Positions 28,290 through 37,864 of a DNA stretch of 64,000 nt are shown piece by piece. Positions within the stretch are counted from its first letter, which is position 1; each line of letters opens with the position of its first letter. Under the pieces are notes generated by a model. The model had not been told where the DNA came from, made no database searches, and saw only the letters and a program-made list of their open reading frames with translations. Both the position numbers and the translations under genes were made by a program. The DNA lies in the NCBI RefSeq assembly GCF_964026575.1, contig NZ_OZ032161.1, positions 806,001-870,000 on the forward strand, in the 5' to 3' direction. Source of the stretch: Candidatus Tisiphia endosymbiont of Melanophora roralis. Its GTDB lineage: Bacteria > Pseudomonadota > Alphaproteobacteria > Rickettsiales > Rickettsiaceae.

Positions 28290-28396
28290 TATAGTAAATT
28301 CAGGAAAATTTGATGCTAGGAACGATGGAGCGAAGCCTATAGATAATAGGCGAGCGATCGAAGACGACATCACCAAATTCTCATCAATTGACTATA
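28290..28396. repeat. RPE-like element, family E, intergenic copy
   Basis: A 107-bp sibling of 20967-21073: TATAGTAAATTCAGG ... GCGATCGAAGACGACATCAC ... AATTGACTATA. The two match closely along their full length apart from scattered substitutions. A short fragment with GATGGAGCAAAGCCTATAG also lies just past the mrpD-like gene at about 52776-52798. Confidence 0.85.
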
Positions 28397-28411
28397 GTAA
28401 GATCTATAAAT

Positions 28412-30793
28412 CTACACTGTAGTATTGTGATTATCTTTTATAACTGTCAGCAAAGAGTTTTTTAAAACAAGAGCTTTTTCATTATATTTTTTAATGAAGT
28501 CAGGTAGCTTAGAACAAATTATATCAATATTTTGTTGAACCTTTTCTACGGCATTAAATATAGTTAACGGACAGTCAACACGGTTAACCGTTAACATATC
28601 ACGTAAAAATTCATCATCATAAACATCCGCTGTAGGACCAACTAAGCAAGGCACTCCTAAACCTAGGCTTTCTAAAACTATCATAGGGGAACATTCCGAA
28701 TTAGTAATGTATAAAGTTAAATTAGTATTTGCTATCAATTTTATTAATTCTTTATGTGGTAAATTCTCAGGAAAAACTTTAAGTTCTACATCTTCCATCA
28801 TCCAAGAAGCATATTTATTGTTATCAAAAGAGAAATTAGTATAACAACAAACTCGATCTTTAAACATACTTATCGCCGCAAATTGAGGGTAGAGATTCTT
28901 GATCCATATGTTTGATGTACTCCATATACCAATTTTAAATTTACCAGGTAAATTTAAAGTTTCTCGGGAAATTATCTTTTTGTCTAGCAGCAATGGTATG
29001 AAGTTTTGTAATAGATAAGATTGTACACCATTGGCTATAAGAAATTGTTCTAGACCACTTTTCAGAGTGATAATGGCTTTAATTTTATGCTGCTTATATA
29101 AATTCAACCATCTATAAAAAATTTGGCAATGACCAATATTTACCCATTGGGCAGGAGAACCATGCCATAAATAGTAGATATTTAAACAATTATCCCCTTT
29201 CATTTCATGTAGCTTCTCTACTAATTGAATATGAACATCAAGCCCTCCAGATATAATTAAGTTTTTAATACCTGTCTTTATAAGTAATTTTGCTATTTGA
29301 GTAATAACTTTGTCAGGTAAATATGAGTTAATATAACTTATCAAAACGTTGAGTTTCCCCATAGGAAAAGGAATTGTTTTATCAAATAATCCTTTAGTGG
29401 AATTAGCAACTCCAAGAAAAATGCTAGGATAAATTACATAAATATCATCAATATCTTTTTGTCCTAGAGGCAGCGGATCTAGATTTCCACCGTTGCTGGA
29501 ATGACATCGATCTTGATTTTGTCCTTGATATTTGATTATAAAATTTTTAAAATTATCATAGTCATTTTTTGAAAAAAAAGAATAGAACATAGTAATTATT
29601 CGTCTAACAGACAACTTAACCCAAGAATATTTTAGAAGAAATCGTGCTATTTCTTTAAGAAAGGGGGGAAAAAGGATTTTTGAGAGCAGTCTATACGTTA
29701 CAAAGGAAGAATCTTTATTATTAACAAGCTCTATATTTCTTAAAATTTGTTGTTTTGTTTGTAATATCTGTTTTTTGGTATGATTGTTTACTGAGTCTTC
29801 TATAAATGAATACCATAAGTTTTGCATTTGAGTTTTATTTGCAAAGATTTCCTGATAAGATAAACAGTTTTGTTGTTTAATCTTTGCTAATAGTTCCCTT
29901 TCAACATTTAATTTTTTTATTGCATTTATAAATCCTGTATGATTCCTGTTAATTATAAATTCATGCTGCACCTCAGGTAACACCTCCCTAGCAATACCTA
30001 CATCCGTAGTGATAATTGCACAACCAAATGCCATAGCTTCAATGATGGTTAGCGGCGTTCCTTCTTGCACAGATGCTATTAGCAAAATGTCTGTTTTTTT
30101 TAAAATCTCCCAAATTTCTTGTTTAGAACGTATTCGCTCATTTTTATCCACTATACATCTTTTGATATGAATTCCATCTTTATCAAGCTGTTCTAGTGCC
30201 GGTATAATTACTGTTTTTAGACCTTTATAATCAGGAGTACTACTATGCCAACTTCCCCAAGAACTATTACCAATCCATGTTACAACTAAACTTGCATGAT
30301 CTTCATCATGACTTGATTCCGCATTATGAATTAGTACATTATCATAAATTACTTGCCAAGGCTTTGGATAATCTATGATATTTGCATAAATATCATATAA
30401 TCTTTTAGAAGTAGTGTAGTAGTTATCAATAAATTGGAAAGTTGGTAAATTTTTTAATATTTCACTTTCACTTTCAATAAATAGATGATCAGGTATGCTA
30501 GTGGTAATGGTAGTATTTAATAATATTTCTCCTGTAGCCTTACTATTACTAGAATTATCTGCTATACTTGTTAGTAATTCTGTCAGATAGCCACGATAGA
30601 AAAAATGTATTAATTTAATAGAAGTATATTGGTTTAATTTGATTAAAAAATCCTTATATGTTTTGTAATCACAGCTGTAAATAATATGACAATCATATTG
30701 GTCACTTAGTAAAGATTGAACATATTGAGCGACGTTATCAAAAGCCCATCCCCTAACATCAGATACTAAAATCAGGGTTTCTTTTGAATTCAT
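28412..30793 (-). CDS. Two-domain glycosyltransferase (GT4-like)
   Basis: A 793-residue protein with two GT-B-like units. The N-terminal unit has the GT4 donor motif IIEAMAFGCAIITTDVGIA (near ~255); the C-terminal unit ends with SPMIVLESLGLGVPCLVGP. It probably adds sugars to a surface polysaccharide; donor and acceptor are unknown. The first codons overlap the epimerase gene by ATGA. A polar stretch between the units (QDRCHSSNGGNLDPLPLG, ~450) looks foreign and may be repeat-derived, but I could not prove inverted ends. Confidence 0.78.
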   Translation of the reverse strand: MNSKETLILVSDVRGWAFDNVAQYVQSLLSDQYDCHIIYSCDYKTYKDFLIKLNQYTSIKLIHFFYRGYLTELLTSIADNSSNSKATGEILLNTTITTSIPDHLFIESESEILKNLPTFQFIDNYYTTSKRLYDIYANIIDYPKPWQVIYDNVLIHNAESSHDEDHASLVVTWIGNSSWGSWHSSTPDYKGLKTVIIPALEQLDKDGIHIKRCIVDKNERIRSKQEIWEILKKTDILLIASVQEGTPLTIIEAMAFGCAIITTDVGIAREVLPEVQHEFIINRNHTGFINAIKKLNVERELLAKIKQQNCLSYQEIFANKTQMQNLWYSFIEDSVNNHTKKQILQTKQQILRNIELVNNKDSSFVTYRLLSKILFPPFLKEIARFLLKYSWVKLSVRRIITMFYSFFSKNDYDNFKNFIIKYQGQNQDRCHSSNGGNLDPLPLGQKDIDDIYVIYPSIFLGVANSTKGLFDKTIPFPMGKLNVLISYINSYLPDKVITQIAKLLIKTGIKNLIISGGLDVHIQLVEKLHEMKGDNCLNIYYLWHGSPAQWVNIGHCQIFYRWLNLYKQHKIKAIITLKSGLEQFLIANGVQSYLLQNFIPLLLDKKIISRETLNLPGKFKIGIWSTSNIWIKNLYPQFAAISMFKDRVCCYTNFSFDNNKYASWMMEDVELKVFPENLPHKELIKLIANTNLTLYITNSECSPMIVLESLGLGVPCLVGPTADVYDDEFLRDMLTVNRVDCPLTIFNAVEKVQQNIDIICSKLPDFIKKYNEKALVLKNSLLTVIKDNHNTTV

Positions 30794-31704
30794 AAATTTA
30801 CACTAAATAACTCTAATAATCCAGCTTCTAACCCATATACTGGCATATAATTTAAAAGTTGCTGAGCCAATTCTGTGCTGCCAACAGAAATATTTATATT
30901 CCCAGCCTGACTTGGTAGATATTTTATCCCTTTGACAATAGCAATCTTATTAATTAGTTGAATAAGTTCGTTTATAGAGTAGGTACGTCCCGTGCAAACA
31001 TTTAGTACAGGGGCTGAGGTACTCGCAATAGACAAGGCTCTAACACACATATTGGTAACATCTGAAACATGTATAAAATCACGACTTTGATTACCATCAC
31101 CAAAAACAACCAGCTCCTTACCCTCTTCTACTTTCTGTTTAAATATTGATATTACACCAGAGTAATCAGAACCTCTAAGTTGCCCTTTACCATAAACATT
31201 AAAAAGGCGTAAGCCACAGGTTTTAAGAGATTTAAGCTCACCAAAAACCTTAGCTTGCAGCTCACAGGCTAATTTATCCACTGCATAAGGAGAAAGCGGG
31301 TTTACCTTACCATTCTCTTGTAAAGGAAAGTCACTTACTGTACCATAAACAGCAGCAGATGATGCATATATAACTGGTATATTCTGTTTACTTGCCTGAA
31401 GGAATATATTAATAGTTCCCGTTAAATTCACTTGATGATTGTGATACCAATTATCAATTGATTCCTGTACATTTGCTATCGCTGCAAGATGGAAGCAACC
31501 ATCAATATTTCTAAATAGTTTTTCTAAAATATCTTGATCTAAGATATTCCCTTGAACAAATTCAACATTTTTATTAAACGAATAATTGAAATTACCTGTT
31601 GAAAGATCATCTAATATTACAACCTGATTGCCTTCTTTTACTAGTAAGTTAACAAGATGTGAACCGATAAAACCAGCACCTCCAGTGACTAAATAATTTG
31701 ACAT
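30790..31704 (-). CDS. NAD-dependent sugar epimerase/dehydratase (GalE-like)
   Basis: A 304-residue extended short-chain dehydrogenase. NAD site GGAGFIGSHLV at the N-terminus, D-binding VILDDLSTGN, catalytic YASSAAVYG (Ser/Thr position) and YAVDK (Tyr-Lys pair, ~148). It resembles UDP-glucose or UDP-GlcNAc 4-epimerases; the exact sugar cannot be assigned. It is coupled to the large glycosyltransferase downstream and divergent from a second glycosyltransferase, forming a small glycan locus. Confidence 0.87.
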   Translation of the reverse strand: MSNYLVTGGAGFIGSHLVNLLVKEGNQVVILDDLSTGNFNYSFNKNVEFVQGNILDQDILEKLFRNIDGCFHLAAIANVQESIDNWYHNHQVNLTGTINIFLQASKQNIPVIYASSAAVYGTVSDFPLQENGKVNPLSPYAVDKLACELQAKVFGELKSLKTCGLRLFNVYGKGQLRGSDYSGVISIFKQKVEEGKELVVFGDGNQSRDFIHVSDVTNMCVRALSIASTSAPVLNVCTGRTYSINELIQLINKIAIVKGIKYLPSQAGNINISVGSTELAQQLLNYMPVYGLEAGLLELFSVNL

Positions 31705-31793
31705 ATGGTATTAGTGCAGTTAATTTTTATGATATAATTAAGTGGGTATTTGCTCTATGGTATTATTTATAGAATTATTATTAAGAAAAGCAA

Positions 31794-32930
31794 ATGAAAA
31801 AAATTATCATTTTCACAAATACAGATTGGCACTTTTATGCCCATCTTCTGCCAATTGCTTTAACCGCTAAAATGCAAGGCTATGAAGTTAAAGTGTTAAC
31901 AGATATTAGTGAATTTAAAGATAAGATAGAACAGCATGGTTTACGAGTAATTCCAATTTCAATAAAGCGTGGAAGTATCAACCCTTTTACTGATTTAGTA
32001 TTATTAAGCAAGTTAATTAGCATATTAAATAAAGAGAAACCGGATATATTGCATAATTTTACTATAAAACCAATTTTTTATGGGAGTATAACTGCCTTCT
32101 TGTGTAGCATATGCTCAAAACAGAAGAGTTTACCGCAAGTTATTAACACTTTTGTTGGTATGGGTTTAATTTTTATAAGTAGTAATTTTTTGCTAAGATT
32201 AGTTAGAAGCATTATAGTTAGAATAATATCCATAATAGGATATTATAGAAGCATGCTATTTGTCGTACAAAACGATGATGATTTAGCTTTACTGGTAAAA
32301 TTAGCTATAGCACCCAAAAATTTAATTGTTAAACAATGCAGCGTTGGTATAGAAACTGAAAAGTTTCCTTTTCTTCTAGAACCACTAGGTAGTAAAATAG
32401 TGGTGGCATTGGTAGCTAGAATGATTGTTGATAAAGGTATATATGAATTTATATATGCTGCAAAAATATTAAAACAAAAAGGTATAGATGCTGAGTTTTG
32501 GTTAGTTGGCGAACCTGACAAAGATAATAAGCAATCAATAGCACAATCAATATTAGAAGACTATCAAAATCTAGGATATATCAAATATCTTGGTTATCAG
32601 AAAAATATAGAAAAAATATGGAAAAAAGCACATATTGCAGCATTACCTTCCTACCGTGAAGGGCTAAGCCGTAGTCTTTTAGAGGCTGGGGCATATGGTA
32701 GAGCCATTATTACTACTGATGTCCCAGGTGGTAGAGAATTAATACAAGACCAAATAAACGGATTATTAGTTAAACCGCAAAATACAGAAGATTTAGCAAG
32801 AGCTATGGAGCTATTAATCACTATGCCTCTACTTAGAAAACACCTAGGTAAAAAAATTCGACAAGATATTTTAGAAAAATATGATTGCCAATTAATATCC
32901 GAGAAGATGACTAATTTTTATATAAACTAA
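31794..32930 (+). CDS. Glycosyltransferase family 4
   Basis: A 378-residue GT-B enzyme. The N-terminus (IIIFTNTDWHFYAHLLPIA) and C-terminal donor site SYREGLSRSLLEAGAYGRA ... TDVPGGREL are typical of WbpJ/PglA-like GT4 enzymes that build O-antigen or undecaprenyl-linked glycans on the cytoplasmic face. Divergent from the epimerase across ~90 bp. A phosphohexomutase that could feed sugar nucleotides is at 43428. Confidence 0.88.
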   Translation: MKKIIIFTNTDWHFYAHLLPIALTAKMQGYEVKVLTDISEFKDKIEQHGLRVIPISIKRGSINPFTDLVLLSKLISILNKEKPDILHNFTIKPIFYGSITAFLCSICSKQKSLPQVINTFVGMGLIFISSNFLLRLVRSIIVRIISIIGYYRSMLFVVQNDDDLALLVKLAIAPKNLIVKQCSVGIETEKFPFLLEPLGSKIVVALVARMIVDKGIYEFIYAAKILKQKGIDAEFWLVGEPDKDNKQSIAQSILEDYQNLGYIKYLGYQKNIEKIWKKAHIAALPSYREGLSRSLLEAGAYGRAIITTDVPGGRELIQDQINGLLVKPQNTEDLARAMELLITMPLLRKHLGKKIRQDILEKYDCQLISEKMTNFYIN

Positions 32931-32939
32931 TTTTTAGAT

Positions 32940-33100
32940 TTGGTATACTCGGTGAACTCCAAGAATTGGCGTTCCCGCGACCAAAGATCTGCGCTGCTCC
33001 GTTACTCATGTACGCTACGCCGCTCGACTTTGCTACTGCCTAGCTCTTCTTGAAGTTATACTATCGTCTACCAACTCTTCATTTACGAGCAGTATATCAC
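32940..33100. repeat. RPE-like palindromic element with TATACTGC-type tail
   Basis: TATACTCGGTGAACTCCAAG ... CTCTTCTTGAAGTTATACT forms the inverted part. The tail ATCGTCTACCAACTCTTC ... AGCAGTATA recurs at about 46205-46245, where another GTACG-cored palindrome precedes it. It follows the GT4 gene directly. With the five-hairpin element below, it fills the 32931-33480 gap; no gene is visible. Confidence 0.65.
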
Positions 33101-33192
33101 AATTTAACAATAAACCAAGTAGTAGCATAAATGGCAGTTTTAATGGATGGCAAGAAACTAAGGCAGGTTTTTAAAAACTTATGGGTAAAACC

Positions 33193-33445
33193 CCAATTCG
33201 GGATAAGAATTAGTTAATTCTTATCCCGAATTGGCTTTAATACAAGGAAAAATGCATTCTTAAAGCGGTTTTGCGAATGCATTTTAAACCTTTCTAAAGC
33301 TAAAAACATGATTTTAATCTTTTAAAATCATGTTTTTAGCAAAATATTAATTTAACAATCAGATGCAGAGCCGTCTCAAATCTGATTGTTTCAATAATTT
33401 TACCGAATTTGGGATAAGAATTGACAAATTCTTATCCCGAATTCG
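33193..33445. repeat. Five-hairpin element, complete copy 1
   Basis: Five consecutive hairpins. H1 33193-33234: perfect 20-bp arms, 2-nt centre. H2 33249-33285: 11-bp stem AAAATGCATTC, 15-nt loop TTAAAGCGGTTTTGC. H3 33299-33340: perfect 19-bp arms, 4-nt loop. H4 33354-33390: 11-bp stem AACAATCAGAT, 15-nt loop GCAGAGCCGTCTCAA. H5 33404-33445: 19-bp arms with one G-T, 4-nt loop. The H2 and H4 loops are complementary (13 of 15 positions counting G-T). No reading frame of note. A second well-preserved copy is at 42437-42678. Confidence 0.9.
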
Positions 33446-33480
33446 CGTGTAAAGATATGATGTGTACAATGATGACTATA

Positions 33481-34662
33481 TTATAAAAAATCTTCAGACA
33501 CTGTATCAATTTCACCTGCAATAGGAAGCGATTCAGCTTGCTGTGGGTCACAATTGTTATAAACTGTATCTGAATTTTCATCTGAAGTAATGGATTTTGA
33601 TTCAGTGTCCTTTGTTACATTTTTTGAAAAAATTGAATATCCTGCTACACTATTACGCTCAACAAGATACTTGGTCTCACTGCGAATATTCTTAAATTTT
33701 TTTTCTAGGACTTCTAATAAAGGGTTACACTCAGGCAGGCTATCATAGCTGCTTGCAGAGAGATACAACCATGCTCCAGTATTAATATTTGGATCATCTA
33801 TAGCTTTCCCTAAAGTTTGAAGAAATCCTACACTATTGAATCCCGCAGTTTTAATTAACTCACTGAAAATATAGCTAAACACATATACGTCACAATCTCT
33901 AACATGATGAGTGCTAAGAACATAAAGAGAACTAATATCATAATGACTCTTAAAAAGCGTTTCACACTTCTCAACATTACCTGTCTTTATTGCATCTAAC
34001 AAATCTTTCTTAGAGCTAAAACTTGAAAATAAATTACTTGTATCAGTGGGTTCTTCAATTCTAAAATTTTCTAAGTCCGCTATTTTTAACATTGTATTAG
34101 CAGCAATATCTGAATTTTCATCTGAAGTAATGGATTTTGATTCAGTGTCCTTTGTTGCATTTTTTGAAAAAATTGAATATCCTGCTACACTATTACGCTC
34201 AACAAGATACTTGGTCTCACTGCGAATATTCTTAAATTTTTTTTCTAGGACTTCTAGGACATTTAATAAAGGGTTACACTCAGGCAGGCTATCATAGCTG
34301 CTTACAGAGAGATACAACCATGCTCCAGTATTAATATTTGGATCATCTATAGCTTTCCCTAAAGTTTGAAGAAATCCTACACTATTGAATCCCGCAGTTT
34401 TAATTAACTCACTGAGAATATAGCTAAACACATATACGTCACAATCTCTAACATGATGAGTGCTAAGAACATAAAGAGAACTAATATCATAATGACTCTT
34501 AAAAAGCGTTTCACACTTCTCAACATTACCTGTCTTTATTGCATCTAACAAATCTTTCTTAGAGCTAAAACTTGAAAATAAATTACTTGTATCAGTGGGT
34601 TCTTCAATTCTAAAATTTTCTAAGTCCGCTTTAAACTCGTTTATATTTACTACTTCCAACAT
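33481..34662 (-). CDS. Unknown protein made of two near-identical ~175-residue units
   Basis: The 393 residues consist of an almost exact tandem duplication; each unit starts ADLENFRIEEPTDTSN and ends TKDTESKSITSDENSD. Within a unit, LLDAIKTGNVEKCETLF and the helix pairs after it look faintly ankyrin-like, but no domain is certain. There is no signal peptide or membrane segment. It neighbours a patatin phospholipase and may be a secreted host-interaction protein; that is inference from context only. Confidence 0.7.
   Translation of the reverse strand: MLEVVNINEFKADLENFRIEEPTDTSNLFSSFSSKKDLLDAIKTGNVEKCETLFKSHYDISSLYVLSTHHVRDCDVYVFSYILSELIKTAGFNSVGFLQTLGKAIDDPNINTGAWLYLSVSSYDSLPECNPLLNVLEVLEKKFKNIRSETKYLVERNSVAGYSIFSKNATKDTESKSITSDENSDIAANTMLKIADLENFRIEEPTDTSNLFSSFSSKKDLLDAIKTGNVEKCETLFKSHYDISSLYVLSTHHVRDCDVYVFSYIFSELIKTAGFNSVGFLQTLGKAIDDPNINTGAWLYLSASSYDSLPECNPLLEVLEKKFKNIRSETKYLVERNSVAGYSIFSKNVTKDTESKSITSDENSDTVYNNCDPQQAESLPIAGEIDTVSEDFL
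33567..34630. repeat. In-gene direct tandem duplication (~515 and ~524 bp)
   Basis: 33567-34081 and 34107-34630 are direct repeats differing by a few substitutions and one 9-bp indel (codons LNV/EV near the centre of the unit). The near-identity at DNA level points to recent duplication or ongoing gene conversion. Confidence 0.93.
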
Positions 34663-34825
34663 AATATACCTTTATTAATTTCATTTAAATGCTCATCTCC
34701 CAAATCTACATATTCTAGTTCTTTCTCTATCCACTTTAGCATCTTCTTTTATCAACCTATTATTTGTTTACTTGGTTGATATTTATACACTATTCTTCTA
34801 CTACTTACAACTTATGGGTAAAGAT

Positions 34826-34895
34826 ATGACTATATGTACACCTAGCATGCTCACCATTCATTTTCAAGTCCAATTCGTAGGATCATTTGAGTATA
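34826..34895. repeat. Truncated family C palindromic element
   Basis: ATTCATTTTCAAGTCCAATTC ... GATCATTTGAGTATA matches, inverted, one end of the 28088-28208 element. The other end is missing. It abuts the patatin stop codon at 34896. Confidence 0.65.
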
Positions 34896-36761
34896 TCATC
34901 CCCCCTTAGTCTGCCCTACTCCCTTTCCTCCACTACTAACTCGAAATGCCTCACTTTTATTTTTACCTAGAAAATCTTTAAAATCTTCTTTTGTAAACTT
35001 AAATTCAGTAATATTCTTTGCTGGACTTTTACTTGTATCAAATCTCTGATCTTGTTTTTTATCAATAGCTAATAATTCTACAAAATCATTTTTAATTTTA
35101 CTCGGTGTTGTTGGATTATTTAAGGTCTTAATCAGTGATTCTATAGACTTGGTATCATTTCTAAGTTCATTATTGCGTGCAGTTGCTGCAACTATTACAT
35201 ACTCTTTTAATACAGCCTTGTTATCTTTTCCCTTCCAGCGTTCTTCCGTACAAAAAGATAACAATGTGTCAGCTTTGTCTTGATGATTTCGCATAACATC
35301 ACGATCTTGCCAAGAGTTCTTTTTTTTAGTTTCTTCCGCTGGAGCTATATGATCTAATAGCTTATTAAAAAAAGTTTTATTCAAATTTTCATTATCATAA
35401 ACTTCATAAACATTTAGGAAAAATTTTTGTTGTTCAAATGCTTTATCTACCCCTTTACCAAGTTCAAAATTATCTAAATACTCCAAAGTCTGAAAACGAC
35501 CTTTAATATGTAAATAACCTGCATATTTTTCAGCATCATCAAAGCTGAGAGTAGATATACCTTGAGTATCTAATGTAACCGTATTTAATGCATTTTCACG
35601 TAAATCATCAAAAGTCTTTTCATTAGTTTTTGTGTATATAAAATTTCCACCAACTTTAGCTAGCATTTTATATACTACATCAAGTAAAAATTTCACTAGG
35701 ACATTTGGACCTTCAAAATTCTTGGCACTATATATAGCAATATTTGCTGAATCATCCATACCACTACCGAAGGCAAGAGCTAAAACCCTACCTTGCTTTT
35801 TTGCTAGGGTAACATTCTCAAAACCATCCAACTCTTCCGCAACATCGACTTTACTGTCATTTTCAGGGAAATAGCCTATAGGAGTATTGTCTCTATACCC
35901 CCCATCGACATACTCGACACCATCAATTTTTACAGGTTGAAAAACTAAAGGAAGAGAAGCGGAAGCATGGCAAGCTCTAGCAATTGGAACATCAGGAGTA
36001 TTTTCAGCACTAAAAATTTGTAAAGTACTATCATCTCGCCTTACTGCAGTAATTAATAAGTCTTTAAATTGCACTGGATCAAGAAGTCTTAAAAGAGCTA
36101 AATCCTTAAAAAGGAGTTCACCACCCTTTTGACATTTGTTTATTAATTCAATGAATTCTTTACCATTAGATTCTATTATAGCTTGAATTTTCTTGGATTG
36201 TTTTTTAAAATCTTGTTCCTGAAAATCTAAACCTCGAATATTTTCATTTATATCAGCAATCTGCTGACTATTATTATCATCTTGTTGTTTTAATGTTTCA
36301 ATCTTATTTAAAAGATCTTGCCTTTTTTTGTCTAACTCTCTCAGTTCTTCTGAAATCCTTTCATGTCTCACTGTAGCAAGTTCCACAAAATTCTTGCCCT
36401 TTAAAAAGTTATAAGCACCTTTTCTTATAGTCTTATCTACAAGCTCGTATAATGGAGTACCATCTTTACTAAGCGGCACCGGACCAATTGAAAATCCTTG
36501 AGTCCCAAGTAAATCTTTGAAGTTTGTATTTTTTGAAATAGCTTCATATTCTTTAGGTGGTATACCAAATGCAGTCACTGCAGCAGCTATTGCCCCTGCC
36601 GATGATCCTGCAACTGCTTCTACTCCTTCAATTACTTTAGATTCATTCAAGCCCTCATAAACACCAGAATATCCAGCCCCCTTAGCTCCACCACCACTAA
36701 AAACCACATATTTAAAAGGACTTTGCTGCCTTTCTTGCATTTCTTTTTGTAATTTACTCAT
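34896..36761 (-). CDS. Patatin-like phospholipase A
   Basis: A 621-residue patatin-family lipase. The oxyanion loop SGGGAKGAGYSGVYEG (~20-35) is followed by the nucleophile GSSAG (~52-56) and the catalytic Asp in DGGYRDN (~290), so the Ser-Asp dyad is complete. A coiled-coil region (~130-200, rich in Glu, Lys, Gln) interrupts the fold between them, and a long C-terminal extension is not recognisable. Rickettsial patatins (Pat1/Pat2) are secreted phospholipases active on host membranes; secretion here is inferred, as no Sec signal is present. Confidence 0.9.
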   Translation of the reverse strand: MSKLQKEMQERQQSPFKYVVFSGGGAKGAGYSGVYEGLNESKVIEGVEAVAGSSAGAIAAAVTAFGIPPKEYEAISKNTNFKDLLGTQGFSIGPVPLSKDGTPLYELVDKTIRKGAYNFLKGKNFVELATVRHERISEELRELDKKRQDLLNKIETLKQQDDNNSQQIADINENIRGLDFQEQDFKKQSKKIQAIIESNGKEFIELINKCQKGGELLFKDLALLRLLDPVQFKDLLITAVRRDDSTLQIFSAENTPDVPIARACHASASLPLVFQPVKIDGVEYVDGGYRDNTPIGYFPENDSKVDVAEELDGFENVTLAKKQGRVLALAFGSGMDDSANIAIYSAKNFEGPNVLVKFLLDVVYKMLAKVGGNFIYTKTNEKTFDDLRENALNTVTLDTQGISTLSFDDAEKYAGYLHIKGRFQTLEYLDNFELGKGVDKAFEQQKFFLNVYEVYDNENLNKTFFNKLLDHIAPAEETKKKNSWQDRDVMRNHQDKADTLLSFCTEERWKGKDNKAVLKEYVIVAATARNNELRNDTKSIESLIKTLNNPTTPSKIKNDFVELLAIDKKQDQRFDTSKSPAKNITEFKFTKEDFKDFLGKNKSEAFRVSSGGKGVGQTKGG

Positions 36762-36798
36762 AATCTTTACTCAATTATTATAAAATTCTTATATAATT

Positions 36799-37242
36799 TC
36801 ACCTTCTAGTATAGTCTTTCCGCTTAGTAAATTTAGCAGAAGACAAGAATACTCCAGTTCCTATGCCTAACAATACTGAAACAGTGAAAATACTGGCAAT
36901 CATAAAATGCCCCAACACAGCCAAAACTACAGTAGTAATACAGACCATTATCATGAATATAATACTACTTATTCTACCTTTTTTTGTTACGCTTTCATAA
37001 ACCTCAATACTTTTAATATCCATCTGATGTCTATGTACTTGCTCTTTTTCTGCCATGGCAATTAGCTTTATCAATGTTCCTGGATAAATATTTTCATATT
37101 CTGCCATTAAATCTACAGGTGGCAAAACATGTGCAAACTTCTTACTATAGAAGCTATTATCAGACTCCTTAGGATTACTAACTTTTAAATATCCTTTGTT
37201 CAACCTATTGTTATTAGCAAAAAAACTTTTACTATCTTTCAT
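36799..37242 (-). CDS. DUF2335 membrane protein
   Basis: A 147-residue protein with the DUF2335 pattern: LPPVDLMAEYENIYPG ... LIAMAEKEQVHRHQMD, then two hydrophobic helices (~93-112 and ~115-135) and a basic tail. The function of the family is unknown; it is frequent in mobile or accessory parts of bacterial genomes. Located 37 bp upstream of the patatin on the same strand, so they may share a transcript. Confidence 0.78.
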   Translation of the reverse strand: MKDSKSFFANNNRLNKGYLKVSNPKESDNSFYSKKFAHVLPPVDLMAEYENIYPGTLIKLIAMAEKEQVHRHQMDIKSIEVYESVTKKGRISSIIFMIMVCITTVVLAVLGHFMIASIFTVSVLLGIGTGVFLSSAKFTKRKDYTRR

Positions 37243-37402
37243 ATTCTTTTCTTATTTCTTGAAATGTTGAATTAATATCTTTTTCTACCCTAATAAAGTA
37301 TTCAAGTAAATCTATCTCTGGCTTTTTTCTTACTGTCGTTTGAGATATTTTAAATACACTAAAAAAGCCTATTAGGAAATGTCTTACAAATTCTTTATTC
37401 AT
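37232..37402 (-). CDS. Short ORF upstream of the DUF2335 gene
   Basis: A 56-codon frame (MNKEFVRHFLIGFFSVF ... YFIRVEKDINSTFQEIRK) whose stop lies 11 nt inside the start of the DUF2335 gene, with GAGA close upstream of its ATG. The tight overlap suggests translational coupling. I recognise no family; it has a short hydrophobic N-terminus and a charged helical end. It may be only a leader. Confidence 0.45.
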   Translation of the reverse strand: MNKEFVRHFLIGFFSVFKISQTTVRKKPEIDLLEYFIRVEKDINSTFQEIRKEYER

Positions 37403-37600
37403 TTATTCTCATATTAAATTTATTAACTTATTACTATCAAATTCAGGTTAACTAGGTGATTATAACAAAGCTTTAAGAAAAAAGGGAGAAATAATCTTTA
37501 GTTTTGATAAAAATTATTTTTTAACCTCAAGTATCGATGTAATAAATTATATAGTAGGCTCAATTAATCATCGCCATTAGGGGGGATGTCACCGCCATTA

Positions 37601-37628
37601 TGTCATCCCAGCGAAAGCTGGGATGACA
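37601..37628. repeat. Perfect 12-bp hairpin with GAAA tetraloop
   Basis: TGTCATCCCAGC, GAAA, GCTGGGATGACA. A classic REP-like hairpin in a 462-bp gap (37403-37864) that otherwise holds the family A unit at 37635-37792. There is no U-tract, so it is not an obvious terminator. Confidence 0.7.
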
Positions 37629-37634
37629 TCAACC

Positions 37635-37792
37635 CACAACTACTTGAAAGTTAAAAAATCGTCTATTAGCGAGGAGACCGTAGGTTGACGAAGTAATCTA
37701 TATGACAAGCTTCATGGATTGCCACGCTCACGTACATTCGCTCGCTAATAGACGTATAGGGAAACTGTATTTACTAACTTTTGACAGTTATG
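37635..37792. repeat. MITE-like unit with family A core
   Basis: Ends CACAACTACTTGAAAG and AACTTTTGACAGTTATG enclose a family A core at 37660-37754 (CGTCTATTAGCGAGGAG ... CGCTCGCTAATAGACG). Same outer ends as 21424-21603. Located upstream of the DUF2335-patatin group and downstream of nadK. Confidence 0.72.
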
Positions 37793-37864
37793 ACCAAAGT
37801 GACTCCTCGCTAATAGCTCTAGGCTATTCTCCCTATAACTTTTAAATGTTATACGTAAGGTGAA

